From positions 1 to 23,442 of the IMG/VR virus record IMGVR_UViG_3300020578_005189: DNA of 23,442 nucleotides. One strand, given 5' to 3'. A program made the translations under genes and the position numbers. Under the pieces are notes generated by a model. That model did no database searches and was not told where the DNA came from. It was given only the letters and a program-made list of their open reading frames with translations. The stretch comes from a virus. Shown piece by piece: positions 1 through 7,263 of this stretch. The first letter of the stretch is position 1, and every line of letters starts with the position of its first letter.

Positions 1-133
1 GGCAGGGTGCGGCCTGCTCATGAGCTCCGTCGGGCAGGAGGCGGCCTGCTCATGAGCTCCGTCGGGCAGGATGCGGCCTGCTCATGAGCTCCGTCGGGCA
101 GGATGCGGCCTGCTCATGAGCTCCGTCGGGCAG
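1..133. repeat. 32-bp tandem repeat, four copies plus a 5-base stub
   Basis: Four head-to-tail 32-bp units start at 1, 33, 65 and 97, followed by a 5-base remnant at 129-133. The copies differ only around unit positions 7-8 (GT, AG, AT, AT). Each unit carries the perfect 10-bp palindrome GCTCATGAGC (16-25, 48-57, 80-89, 112-121) and short GCAGG/CCTGC arms that could form a small hairpin. The array runs off the left edge, so its total length is unknown. There are no spacers, which excludes CRISPR. It could be iterons or protein-binding sites, a host intergenic minisatellite at a prophage boundary, or a phage non-coding repeat. Confidence 0.95.
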
Positions 134-319
134 TAAACCGCATAAAAACGCAACAATTATGCAGGAAATATACGGGTATTTGTCTTCAACTTTACCCCAC
201 CGCTCATTTTTCCAAAAAATCAAAACAAAACTTCTACCATTTTTCTACATCTTAATGTACACTAAGCACTGGGGTTGGTTTGTTCCGGCCTTTATTCTTC
301 AACATGAAAGCAGGAAGCA
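134..319 (+). promoter_or_regulatory. AT-rich leader upstream of the first gene
   Basis: This 186-base gene-free stretch is much more AT-rich than the rest of the window. It holds two short inverted repeats: GCATAA/TTATGC (140-145 and 157-162) and TACAT/ATGTA (246-250 and 255-259). These could be operator or hairpin elements. Its position before a long same-strand gene run makes it the natural place for the module's promoter, but I found no convincing -35/-10 pair. The AGGA at 312-315 is the likely ribosome binding site for the gene starting at 320. Confidence 0.35.
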
Positions 320-808
320 ATGAGTACAGAGGCATCAGATTCCGCCACCGCCAGTCCTTCCCCGATTTCACCGCATGAGCCGATTGTGGAGACGGCGACG
401 GGGTCTAGGGGGATTCGGACACCGGAGCCACCGGCTGGTTATCGGTGGCTGATTCCGGGGGAGGACAAGATTGAGGCGACGGACATGACGTGGACTGGCC
501 TCTCGATGGTGGATGGCGTGGCAACGAGGACATTGGAGCCGGTTTTTCACGCTCAGGCCGGGGCTAAATGTTATGTCTTTAACACATATTTGCGGCGGAT
601 CACTGTTGATGGCATGGGAGAGGACAGTGGCGAAGAGATTTTGATTCGTGAACTGAAGATTCGTTTGCAGAGCCAGACTCTGTCTCTCACGAAGCTGGCT
701 CATTGGATGGAGATGGAGGAGATCAGGACTAGTTCAAAGGACTATTCCTCGGCACTGGTGATTTTGAATTCGATCCTCGATGCAAAGGACACGACGGCCA
801 ATGAGTAA
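320..808 (+). CDS. Hypothetical phage protein, 162 aa
   Basis: This is the first gene of the module, starting at an ATG with AGGA 4 bases upstream. The first 35 or so residues are rich in Ser, Pro and Thr and look disordered. A segment near residues 38-60 (GYRWLIPGEDKIEATD, then a Trp) resembles a short motif I know from many small phage proteins (GYRLLEPGE-x-I-x-x-GD), which has no established function to my knowledge. The C-terminal half is mixed alpha/beta with no recognised motif. Its stop overlaps the next ATG (801) by 8 bases, so the two are probably translationally coupled. I cannot assign a function. Confidence 0.7.
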   Translation: MSTEASDSATASPSPISPHEPIVETATGSRGIRTPEPPAGYRWLIPGEDKIEATDMTWTGLSMVDGVATRTLEPVFHAQAGAKCYVFNTYLRRITVDGMGEDSGEEILIRELKIRLQSQTLSLTKLAHWMEMEEIRTSSKDYSSALVILNSILDAKDTTANE

Positions 809-1238
809 TCCGATTTTTACGCAGGAGGTGATGCACCTTGCGCATGAGATTTTGCAGCGGTACGAGGCAAAAAAACCGAAAACCGGCAAGGTGTTGACGA
901 AATCTGGCCGAGTGCTGGCATCATCGATCATTGAGTTTTGTCAGATGGCGATACAGCGTCGATGGATTGGGTGGACGACTGACATTCAGTCGATTCCGAT
1001 GACGGACTGTGAGTACGCAGTGGACTGGGACCGGATCTCTCGGGATCAGGAGCGAGCGGCGGCGCGTCGTCGGATGAAGGGTGAGGACGGGCGGGTGGCG
1101 TGTCCAGTGGGGCGTTTAGAGTTGAACAAGGTGGGTCGAGCGACTTTGAACTTGGGAAGTAGACCACGCAGTTCTGGCACGGCTCGCAGGGTGAATTCAA
1201 GTTTCAACAATTTCTCAAATCAGAACCAGAAGAAGTGA
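801..1238 (+). CDS. Hypothetical basic phage protein, 145 aa
   Basis: The ATG at 801 is preferred over an in-frame ATG at 780 because it gives the usual 8-base overlap with the upstream stop and has AAAGGA about 10 bases upstream. The first half looks helical. The second half is strongly basic (RDQERAAARRRMK near residues 85-97), with a Ser/Asn/Arg-rich tail ending in lysines, which could bind nucleic acid. It lies in the interval before the large terminase where a small terminase subunit often sits, but I see no helix-turn-helix that would support that, so it stays unassigned. Confidence 0.7.
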   Translation: MSNPIFTQEVMHLAHEILQRYEAKKPKTGKVLTKSGRVLASSIIEFCQMAIQRRWIGWTTDIQSIPMTDCEYAVDWDRISRDQERAAARRRMKGEDGRVACPVGRLELNKVGRATLNLGSRPRSSGTARRVNSSFNNFSNQNQKK

Positions 1239-1242
1239 AACC

Positions 1243-2106
1243 ATGAGTAGTAAAATGGCAAATTTTGCACAGTCACTGATTGCTGACCGAGAACTGCTGA
1301 TTGCTGACCGGGATCGGTGGAAAGCATTGGTAGACCATCTTGAGCAAAAGTTGAGGGAATCTCAGGCAGCGGAGAAGAATTGTGACCGTCTGTTAGCTCC
1401 ATCAGTGTTCAGTAATCCGCCTGATTTGGTTGCCAAGGCACTTGCGAACGGGAAGCCGGACACTTCTGCAAACCTGCAGTTAATCGTTGATGCTCTATGT
1501 GCTGTTGTTGACACCGGAAGGCCGATTAGCAAGACGGAATCTGTTTTAAAGTCGGATTCTTTGGCTTGCAGTCTTGCCGAGGCTGGTCTGAAAATGACGG
1601 CGATGTTATTGCGTAAGAACCGGGATTATGGTGGTTCGGCATACAAAAAGCCGGTGCTGGCTGCTGGGCTGTCGCCACTTGAGGCGATGTTGTGCCGGTT
1701 GTCTGACAAGGTGGCGAGGCTGAGTCGTCTGCTGTCTGGAGAAAAGGCGGCGGTCGAGTCGGAGTCGGTGGCTGACACGTTGATGGATCAGGCTGGTTAC
1801 TGCATTCTGATCTGGAACTGGGTCACGCAATACATTGATGGGACATTGGATCTGGAGAAGACGCTGGAGCAGAAAAGCAAAGCGGCAGACAGTTGCAAAG
1901 CGGCAGACGATGCTTCAGGGGAGTTTACGCACCGTTCGTATCGAATTCGATACAATCCGCCTCCCGTCCCGTTTAGAGGATTTGACTGGGAATGGTGCCA
2001 CATCGATTACGATGGACCAGAGGATAACAGAATCGGCAGGTCTTGCAGCTTGGAAGCTGCAAAAGAAGCAATTGACGATTTGGATGAATTTCACCCTGAA
2101 GGATAA
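1243..2106 (+). CDS. Nmad1/DUF1599-like nucleotide-modification-associated protein, 287 aa
   Basis: Residues about 118-198 match what I know of the Nmad1 (DUF1599) all-alpha domain: KNRDYGGSA (125-133), RLSDKVARLSRLL (152-164) and ESVADTLMDQAGY (174-186). In phages this domain is associated with genes for modified-nucleotide metabolism; its exact reaction is not established. The N-terminus is a short predicted coiled coil with a duplicated heptad (LIADREL/LIADRDR) encoded by a 21-bp DNA duplication (CTGATTGCTGACCG at 1276 and 1297). A second small duplication of 18-bp period sits at 1877-1908. The C-terminal segment (WEWCHIDYDG, from 249) resembles another small phage domain of unknown role. 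It starts 4 bases after the previous stop. The family call is fairly secure; the activity is inferred. Confidence 0.8.
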   Translation: MSSKMANFAQSLIADRELLIADRDRWKALVDHLEQKLRESQAAEKNCDRLLAPSVFSNPPDLVAKALANGKPDTSANLQLIVDALCAVVDTGRPISKTESVLKSDSLACSLAEAGLKMTAMLLRKNRDYGGSAYKKPVLAAGLSPLEAMLCRLSDKVARLSRLLSGEKAAVESESVADTLMDQAGYCILIWNWVTQYIDGTLDLEKTLEQKSKAADSCKAADDASGEFTHRSYRIRYNPPPVPFRGFDWEWCHIDYDGPEDNRIGRSCSLEAAKEAIDDLDEFHPEG

Positions 2107-2111
2107 AAACT

Positions 2112-2405
2112 ATGAAAGTCTTAGAAAACACATTGGCAGTAGAGGTTGATCGATGGGATGATCCGGGTGATTACCCAAACAGCATAGCCTCTTCTCCATT
2201 ACCAAGCTACGATTACGTTACAGGTCTGGAAGGTTACGTCAAGGTAAAACTTGACGTGGACGAACTTGACCTCAAGGACAGTGAACTGATTGACGTTTTG
2301 AAGGAAACAGGCGACTTGGACATTCCCTCGGGCATCGAAGTGACTGAATGGTCACTTACCCGACACGGGGAAGAAGTCGTTTTTGTGGCAGAGGACATCG
2401 ATTGA
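2112..2405 (+). CDS. Hypothetical acidic protein, 97 aa
   Basis: A small acidic protein starting 5 bases after the preceding stop, with AAGGA about 8 bases upstream of the ATG. Residues about 38-97 alternate beta-like and acidic helical segments (VKVKLDVDELDLKDSEL, then EVTEWSLTRHGEEVVFVAED). It has no membrane segment, signal peptide or known motif. It lies between the Nmad1-like gene and the terminase, and no function can be assigned. Confidence 0.7.
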   Translation: MKVLENTLAVEVDRWDDPGDYPNSIASSPLPSYDYVTGLEGYVKVKLDVDELDLKDSELIDVLKETGDLDIPSGIEVTEWSLTRHGEEVVFVAEDID

Positions 2406-2427
2406 TTAACTACATTGGGCATCAGTC

Positions 2428-3873
2428 ATGCTGCCTGAAGGGCTGCTGATGCAGGTGTCACCGAAGCAGTATCAGTTGCTGACCTGCCCCGCCGACTGGG
2501 TTTTGTTTGGCGGGGCAGCCGGTGGCGGCAAGTCTTATGGGCTAATGCTGGACATGCTGAGGCATGTGCAGGGGCCGCACACGCAGTCGCAGTATCGTGG
2601 TGCGATGTTCAGGCGGACGTATCCGCAATTGTCGCAGCCGAAGGGGCTGCTGGACACGACAAAAACGCTGTTTGGTGAGTGTGGGGCGAAGTTCAACCAC
2701 ACCAGAAGCGAACATTTGTTTCCGTCAGGGGCCAAAATCAGCCTGTTGACGCTGGAAAACGAGAAAAAAATCGAGGGATACCTCGGGGCGCAGTTCGATC
2801 AGTTGTGTATCGACGAAGCGAACCAGTTCAGTCAGAAAAACGTGTTGTTTTTGTGGGGTCGGTGTCGATCGGCGTGCGGGATCAGGCCGACATTGAGGAT
2901 GAGTTCGAATCCGGATCATGATTCGTGGCTATTTTCGGTGGTGCAGTGGTATTTGGACGCAAGCGGGTATCCGGACCCGGCAAAATCCGGGAAAATCCGT
3001 CATTTCCGGGTGATTGACGAGCGTTTTGAGTGGTTTGACGCTCCGCAGGTCGATCCGAAGTCGGGCAAAATCGTTTCGAACAGTTTCAGTTTCATTCCGT
3101 CGAAGTTGTCGGACAATGAGTTTTTGATGCGGTCTGACCCGGAGTATGAGCAGCGGTTGTTGCAGCTGAGTGAGCAGGAGCGGGAGAGGTTCCTTGACGG
3201 CTGCTGGTTTGCGTCGAGCAAGACCGATACGGAGTGGAGCCGCGATTGTTTTTTTGATGTGATGGTGACTGAGGACGAATGGCCAACTCCGGAGCATCAG
3301 GCAGATTCGGTGCGGATGTTTGCGGTGGACCCTAGTAAGGGAAGAAAGACCAAGCAGGGGGACTTTAGCGCAATTACATGTTTGATGCAGATGTCTCCTA
3401 AGGGAGGCGGGTTAAAATATGTCGATTGTGACATGCAACGCAGGCCCCCCGGTCAGATTGTGGAGGATTTGTTTCAGTTCTGTGAGAGTCCGCTGCATCC
3501 GGTGACTTCGGGAGATTTAGTGGGGATTGAATCGACGGCTTTTCAGGAAGTGTTGCAGTCATTGGTGTACAAGTATGCTGCTGAGAATCCGGGGTACAGA
3601 CTGAGCCGGTATTTGACGGCGGGCGGGTTTCTTGTGCCGATTCAGGACCACCTGAAGAAGGAGATCCGGATCAGGCGACTGGACGACCCGATCCGGAAGC
3701 GGCAGTTTCGGTTTCTGCGGAATCCCGGTACGACGCTGCTGGTGAGTCAGCTGAGGCAGTTCGACGGGGTGGATCGCGTGGGCCAGCATGACGACGGTCC
3801 GGACAGTCTGGACATGTGTCAGCAGTTGCCGCTGCAGTTGCAGCGGTGGTTCGATGAACAGAGAAAGCGGTGA
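2428..3873 (+). CDS. terL: Terminase large subunit (TerL)
   Basis: This is the ATP-driven motor and nuclease that cuts concatemeric DNA and translocates it into the prohead. The ATPase domain shows Walker A GGAAGGGKS (residues 28-36), Walker B with its acidic pair DQLCIDEA (124-131) and the coupling motif MSSNP (158-162). The RNase H-like nuclease domain shows the expected acidic positions: AVDPSKG (D301), VGIES (E368) and HDDGPDSLDM (D456/D459). At 481 aa it is a normal length. The ATG at 2428 has a weak ribosome binding site; an in-frame ATG at 2449 is an alternative start and would leave the ATPase intact. No gene immediately upstream is a clear small terminase subunit. Confidence 0.95.
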   Translation: MLPEGLLMQVSPKQYQLLTCPADWVLFGGAAGGGKSYGLMLDMLRHVQGPHTQSQYRGAMFRRTYPQLSQPKGLLDTTKTLFGECGAKFNHTRSEHLFPSGAKISLLTLENEKKIEGYLGAQFDQLCIDEANQFSQKNVLFLWGRCRSACGIRPTLRMSSNPDHDSWLFSVVQWYLDASGYPDPAKSGKIRHFRVIDERFEWFDAPQVDPKSGKIVSNSFSFIPSKLSDNEFLMRSDPEYEQRLLQLSEQERERFLDGCWFASSKTDTEWSRDCFFDVMVTEDEWPTPEHQADSVRMFAVDPSKGRKTKQGDFSAITCLMQMSPKGGGLKYVDCDMQRRPPGQIVEDLFQFCESPLHPVTSGDLVGIESTAFQEVLQSLVYKYAAENPGYRLSRYLTAGGFLVPIQDHLKKEIRIRRLDDPIRKRQFRFLRNPGTTLLVSQLRQFDGVDRVGQHDDGPDSLDMCQQLPLQLQRWFDEQRKR

Positions 3874-3879
3874 GTCGCC

Positions 3880-4512
3880 GTGAGGATTCTGGTCAGCGGA
3901 GCGACGGCTACGGTCCGTGAGTTGGCGGCGGTGTATCCGGATCATCTCGGAGTCCTGCAGACGCCCCACAATGGCAACAGGCTATGCAGTCTGCCACTGC
4001 CATGGGCGTGCGACAACGCGGCGTTCTCTCGCCCCGATGACGACAAGTTCTGGCGATTCTGTATCGATGCGTGGGGCATGGACAGGCACAGTCCGCCGCT
4101 GTGGGTGGCGGTGCCGGATGTTGTCGCGAGCCATGCAGAGACGCTGAGGCTGTTCGGCTGGTGGCGGGATTACTGGCAGAGCGAGCTGGGGCAGATCCCG
4201 TTTCCGCTGGCGTTCGTGCTGCAGGATGGCTGCAGCGCACCAGAAGTCCCGTGGGATGAAATCGCGGCGGTTTTCGTCGGCGGGTCGACCAAATTCAAGC
4301 TCCGGCACAGCGAGCCGCTGATCCGGGAGGCTCAGGCCAAACAGAAACTCGTTCACATCGGGAGGGTCAACACCCTTCAAAGACTCAGATTTGCCCACGA
4401 CGTGGGAGCCGATACAGTGGACGGGACGGCGTTCAGCATGTTCCCGCGAGTCAAAATCCCGTGGGCCGTGAAATATCTGCAGTCGCTGAAGAAAAGCCGG
4501 ACGCTGTTTTAG
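3880..4512 (+). CDS. DpdA-like (TGT-related) putative deazaguanine DNA transglycosylase, 210 aa
   Basis: A GTG start 6 bases after the terL stop. The protein resembles a phage family I recall as DUF7221/DpdA-like, related to the TIM barrel of tRNA-guanine transglycosylase. Visible motifs are CDNAAFS (44-50), VAVPDVV (76-82, D80), FVLQDG (112-117), VFVGGSTKFK (131-140), VHIGRVNT (158-165) and GADTVDGTAFS (176-186). Characterised DpdA proteins swap guanine in DNA for preQ0-type 7-deazaguanines, which protects phage DNA from restriction. At 210 aa it is about half the size of a full TGT, but similar to the short phage forms as I remember them. No preQ0 synthesis gene is visible here, so a substrate would have to come from the host or from elsewhere in the phage. 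The family match is good; the activity is inferred. Confidence 0.7.
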   Translation: MRILVSGATATVRELAAVYPDHLGVLQTPHNGNRLCSLPLPWACDNAAFSRPDDDKFWRFCIDAWGMDRHSPPLWVAVPDVVASHAETLRLFGWWRDYWQSELGQIPFPLAFVLQDGCSAPEVPWDEIAAVFVGGSTKFKLRHSEPLIREAQAKQKLVHIGRVNTLQRLRFAHDVGADTVDGTAFSMFPRVKIPWAVKYLQSLKKSRTLF

Positions 4513-4539
4513 TCTCGATTATTCCGTGGAAACCATCCA

Positions 4540-4776
4540 ATGACGAAAACCTGTCCCTCCTGTAGCCCACCTGACTGGGCGACGAACGCGTCAGAGACAA
4601 AATCGTGGGTCTGTCTACAGGGTCAGCATCTGCGGTGGCACTGGCGACTGTGGGGCGGTGCGATCTGGTGTGTGGACGCCGGTCCGGCTCGGTCCTGTTA
4701 CGATAATTGGCGAGAATCTGCAAAAATGTTCGTCACTTCTGCACTGGAAGGGGTAGTTCTACAGATAGGTGATTGA
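4540..4776 (+). CDS. Small hypothetical Cys/Trp-rich protein, 78 aa
   Basis: This ORF fills most of the gap between the DpdA-like gene and the next clear gene. It opens with a CPSC pair (residues 5-8) and has further Cys at about 25, 44 and 53 plus seven Trp residues, so a small metal-binding or disulfide fold is possible. GTGGAAA lies about 10 bases upstream as a weak ribosome binding site. The composition is unusual enough that it could be a chance ORF in spacer DNA. Nothing else is seen in 4513-4849. Confidence 0.4.
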   Translation: MTKTCPSCSPPDWATNASETKSWVCLQGQHLRWHWRLWGGAIWCVDAGPARSCYDNWRESAKMFVTSALEGVVLQIGD

Positions 4777-4849
4777 GTGCCACAAATCCTGTGGAATTCG
4801 CGCGCAAAGGTGTGTTTTTACGGTATATGTAACCTCGGGAGGGTGAATT

Positions 4850-5443
4850 ATGGTGAAGTTGCCTGATTTGCGTGAACACGAAGTGGATGTTCTGAAAGAG
4901 ATTGTGACTCAGATGGACCAGACTGGCGTCGAGTTCACGAACAGCCAGATCGACCTGAAAAGCCTGTACAAACGACTGAATCGGCTGCACAAGAGCAAGG
5001 ACCAGTATGTCCGGTACATTGCTCAACTGGCGGCACTTGGCGATGCGGTATCAGCCTCCATTGACATGCGTCAGACCTGTTTGGCAAAGGCACACCGGCT
5101 GCATCAGGCAATTCTGTCGGATGTGGAGTGGGAAGCAGAGCAGATTGTGAAGTTCAAGACGTTCGTTCAGTTGCCGGCTGGTGAAATGGACGAAGAAGAA
5201 GAAACGGTGGCGGTAGAGATCGAGCAGATGGAGGGCCGCCGGGGACTGACGGACACTCGGTGGCGGTCCGGCTACCGGATCCGGGTGGTGCTGTTGTTTA
5301 GTGAACAGCATCCTGCGCCGGAACTGGAGTGGAAGATCGAACATGATCAGATGGATTTTGATCAGGTTCTGGTGCAGTCAGTGCAATCAGCGAGGAAATG
5401 GCTGCGGAATCGAGCCAAACGGAGACGCGACAGAGATGCCTGA
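4850..5443 (+). CDS. Hypothetical phage protein, 197 aa
   Basis: The ATG is preceded by a strong Shine-Dalgarno (GGGAGGG, about 7 bases upstream) after a roughly 70-base gap, so it probably begins a new translational unit. Residues 1-100 are charged and helical (likely coiled coil: LREHEVDVLKEIV, LKSLYKRLNRLHKSK). After an acidic linker (DEEEETVAVE), residues about 130-175 look beta-rich, and the C-terminus is very basic (RKWLRNRAKRRRDRD). Its place between terminase and portal fits a packaging or head accessory role, but no motif supports that directly. Confidence 0.75.
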   Translation: MVKLPDLREHEVDVLKEIVTQMDQTGVEFTNSQIDLKSLYKRLNRLHKSKDQYVRYIAQLAALGDAVSASIDMRQTCLAKAHRLHQAILSDVEWEAEQIVKFKTFVQLPAGEMDEEEETVAVEIEQMEGRRGLTDTRWRSGYRIRVVLLFSEQHPAPELEWKIEHDQMDFDQVLVQSVQSARKWLRNRAKRRRDRDA

Positions 5444-5561
5444 TTTTCCACAGCAGCCTGTGACCTGTTATTCTGAGCATTGCGGGAATGATGTTGCGGT
5501 GCTTAGAGAGGGGTTATGGTATGTCGAGATTATCCAGAACACGTCTTGGATCTGTGGGTAG
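5436..5561 (+). CDS. Small Cys-containing hypothetical protein, 41 aa
   Basis: The ATG at 5436 overlaps the preceding stop (5441-5443) by 8 bases, a junction type used repeatedly in this window, with GGAG roughly 11 bases upstream. The product contains TCYSEHCGN and ends in WICG, giving three Cys that could bind a metal, and its sequence looks protein-like rather than random. It overlaps the preferred portal start (5521) by 41 bases. A longer ORF in this frame runs back to 5301 but is hidden within the previous gene. Confidence 0.45.
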   Translation: MPDFPQQPVTCYSEHCGNDVAVLREGLWYVEIIQNTSWICG

Positions 5562-7206
5562 CTTGCGTGGTGCGTCTACGCGAGATGAATTTGATTTGCC
5601 GCTCGATCTAACGACGGAACTGAAATCGAGCATGGAGCAGTTGTCGATCGCGATGTCTCGGGCTGCCCAATCAATCCTCGAGGACTTGGGGACCAGTTGT
5701 GGCGGATTGGCGTCTGGGGGGCTTGATGACCGGGACGTGTACGGGTCTGAAGATCCGTTTGAGAACGCCACGGTGGAAACGGTGCGGGACCTGATTGATC
5801 TGGGGAACCAACGATGGCGGACACCGTGGGGCGACAATGCGGCGACGAACCGGGCGTACTACAACGTGGACCGGGGCCACAAATATGTGGTGAAGCCTCA
5901 GCCGGATTCCGGGGCTGGTGCGGATGCCGTCCGGCGTGTTCAGCGGTGGCTTGATCAGTGGTGCGTTGACACAGGTTGGCAGGAGCGTCAATCCGAGGTG
6001 TCGATCCGGCTGGACCGGCACGGGGAGGTGTTCGATCTGCTGGTGTACGAGCCGTCAGGGATGCTGAGGCTGGGGTATGCGGAGCCTCAGGATTTGGAGG
6101 AGGACCCAAACAGTCAGTACCACTCGGCAGAAGATGGCAAAGAGTTTTGGGACTATTTAGGTGTTCGTCGAACAAATGACGTTCTGTTCCGGAAAACAGC
6201 GTATTTTGTGGACGGGACTGGTGACTCCAATGGCGTGTGGATAGGTGATTTGAACTATTACAAGGCTCCGGACCCATTTGCATTGGGCAATTTCGAGGCA
6301 AACAGCGCAGGGCTCAGGACGCTGATAAATTGCCGCCGACGGAATGTGTTGTCGAGCGATCCACGGGGGCTGACGTTGTATTATCCGGTGCGGGATGAAC
6401 TGGCGTGGGCAAAGCTATTGCTTAGTAACTTGATGCGTGTAAGTAGCTTTCAGGCAGCTTTTGGTGCGATTCGAGTTGTAAATTCTGCACATGGTGCAGA
6501 CGCAGTCCGGCAATACGCCAGTTCGTCACAGGGGGGGGCGGTTGGCGAGACTCCTGATAAGATGAATTTTCCAAGTCCAGCGGTGGTGACGACTCCAAGC
6601 ACGGTGAAGTATGAATTCCCTGACACAGGGGCAGGAAACAGCAACCACATCGAAGTGCTGACAGAGTTGCTGCGGGCATGCAGCAGCGGGATGAAACTCC
6701 CAGAATTTATGTTGACGGCCAATGTGAGTCAGGGGAACTTTGCCAGCACTCTGGTGAGCGAGGGTCCGTTTCACAAATCAATCCAAAAAATGCAGTATCA
6801 GTTGATTCAGGAGGATCTGCAGATTATCCGTCAGGCAATGATTTGGGCGGCTCGCAGCGGGAATTTTGAAATTTCTGAGTCAGATGTGCGATCGGTGATG
6901 GTGCATGTGAAACCACCGACAGTACAGACTAGAAACCGCAAAGAGGACTGGGATATTAGTTTTGAAGCGTGGAAATCTGGCAGAATTAGCGGTGCAACCC
7001 TAAACGCCACTCAGGGTTGGGACTACGAAGAGGAGCAGGAAAAGATTCGGCAGGAGCAGGAAAGCGAGCCCGGTCCTCCACTGGCCGAGCATCCGCAGCA
7101 GCCTCAGGTTCCGGGGCCTGAGCCGACCCGTCAGAGCGGCGGGATTCGGGAGCCCGGCGTGATGAACGGGGATCCGGCTCAGGGGCAGCGAGCAAGCCGA
7201 CAGTAG
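5521..7206 (+). CDS. Portal protein, 561 aa
   Basis: The portal is the dodecameric ring at the capsid vertex through which terminase packages DNA and to which the neck attaches. Recognition rests on the region around residues 270-410: a DPRG segment followed by a helical LLLSNLMRVSSFQAAFGA stretch, then the LPEFMLTANVSQGNFASTL segment and a long FHKSIQKMQYQLIQEDL helix, the usual portal arrangement. Size and position fit the family. The ATG at 5521 is chosen over 5488 because AGAGAGGGG lies just upstream. The C-terminus is Glu/Gln/Pro-rich and probably disordered. The next gene follows after a 57-base gap that may hold a promoter. Confidence 0.85.
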   Translation: MSRLSRTRLGSVGSLRGASTRDEFDLPLDLTTELKSSMEQLSIAMSRAAQSILEDLGTSCGGLASGGLDDRDVYGSEDPFENATVETVRDLIDLGNQRWRTPWGDNAATNRAYYNVDRGHKYVVKPQPDSGAGADAVRRVQRWLDQWCVDTGWQERQSEVSIRLDRHGEVFDLLVYEPSGMLRLGYAEPQDLEEDPNSQYHSAEDGKEFWDYLGVRRTNDVLFRKTAYFVDGTGDSNGVWIGDLNYYKAPDPFALGNFEANSAGLRTLINCRRRNVLSSDPRGLTLYYPVRDELAWAKLLLSNLMRVSSFQAAFGAIRVVNSAHGADAVRQYASSSQGGAVGETPDKMNFPSPAVVTTPSTVKYEFPDTGAGNSNHIEVLTELLRACSSGMKLPEFMLTANVSQGNFASTLVSEGPFHKSIQKMQYQLIQEDLQIIRQAMIWAARSGNFEISESDVRSVMVHVKPPTVQTRNRKEDWDISFEAWKSGRISGATLNATQGWDYEEEQEKIRQEQESEPGPPLAEHPQQPQVPGPEPTRQSGGIREPGVMNGDPAQGQRASRQ

Positions 7207-7214
7207 AACGAGTT

Positions 7215-7244
7215 TTGGAAAACAGGTTGCGTTGCTTGTATAAC
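7215..7244 (+). promoter_or_regulatory. Candidate sigma70-type promoter before the capsid genes
   Basis: TTGGAA (7215-7220) and TATAAC (7239-7244) are separated by 18 bases and match the consensus boxes at 4 of 6 and 5 of 6 positions. The pair lies in the short gap after the portal gene and just upstream of the strong ribosome binding site of the 7264 micro-gene, a sensible place to boost expression of the protease, decoration and capsid genes up to the terminator at 10272. Such pairs occur by chance and the host's sigma factors are unknown. Confidence 0.35.
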
Positions 7245-7263
7245 ACTGCGAGGGAGGTGGCGT

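Noticed and set aside
1-133. CRISPR array
   Set aside because: Units are directly adjacent with no unique spacers, and no cas gene is present.
869-875. A7 run in the 801-1238 gene as a -1 slippery site
   Set aside because: The -1 frame meets a stop after roughly 20 codons, no strong stem follows at the right distance, and the gene context gives no reason for a fusion.
5576-6301. 241-codon minus-strand ORF opposite the portal gene
   Set aside because: Pro/Arg/Ser-rich shadow with no domain, opposite a well supported portal.
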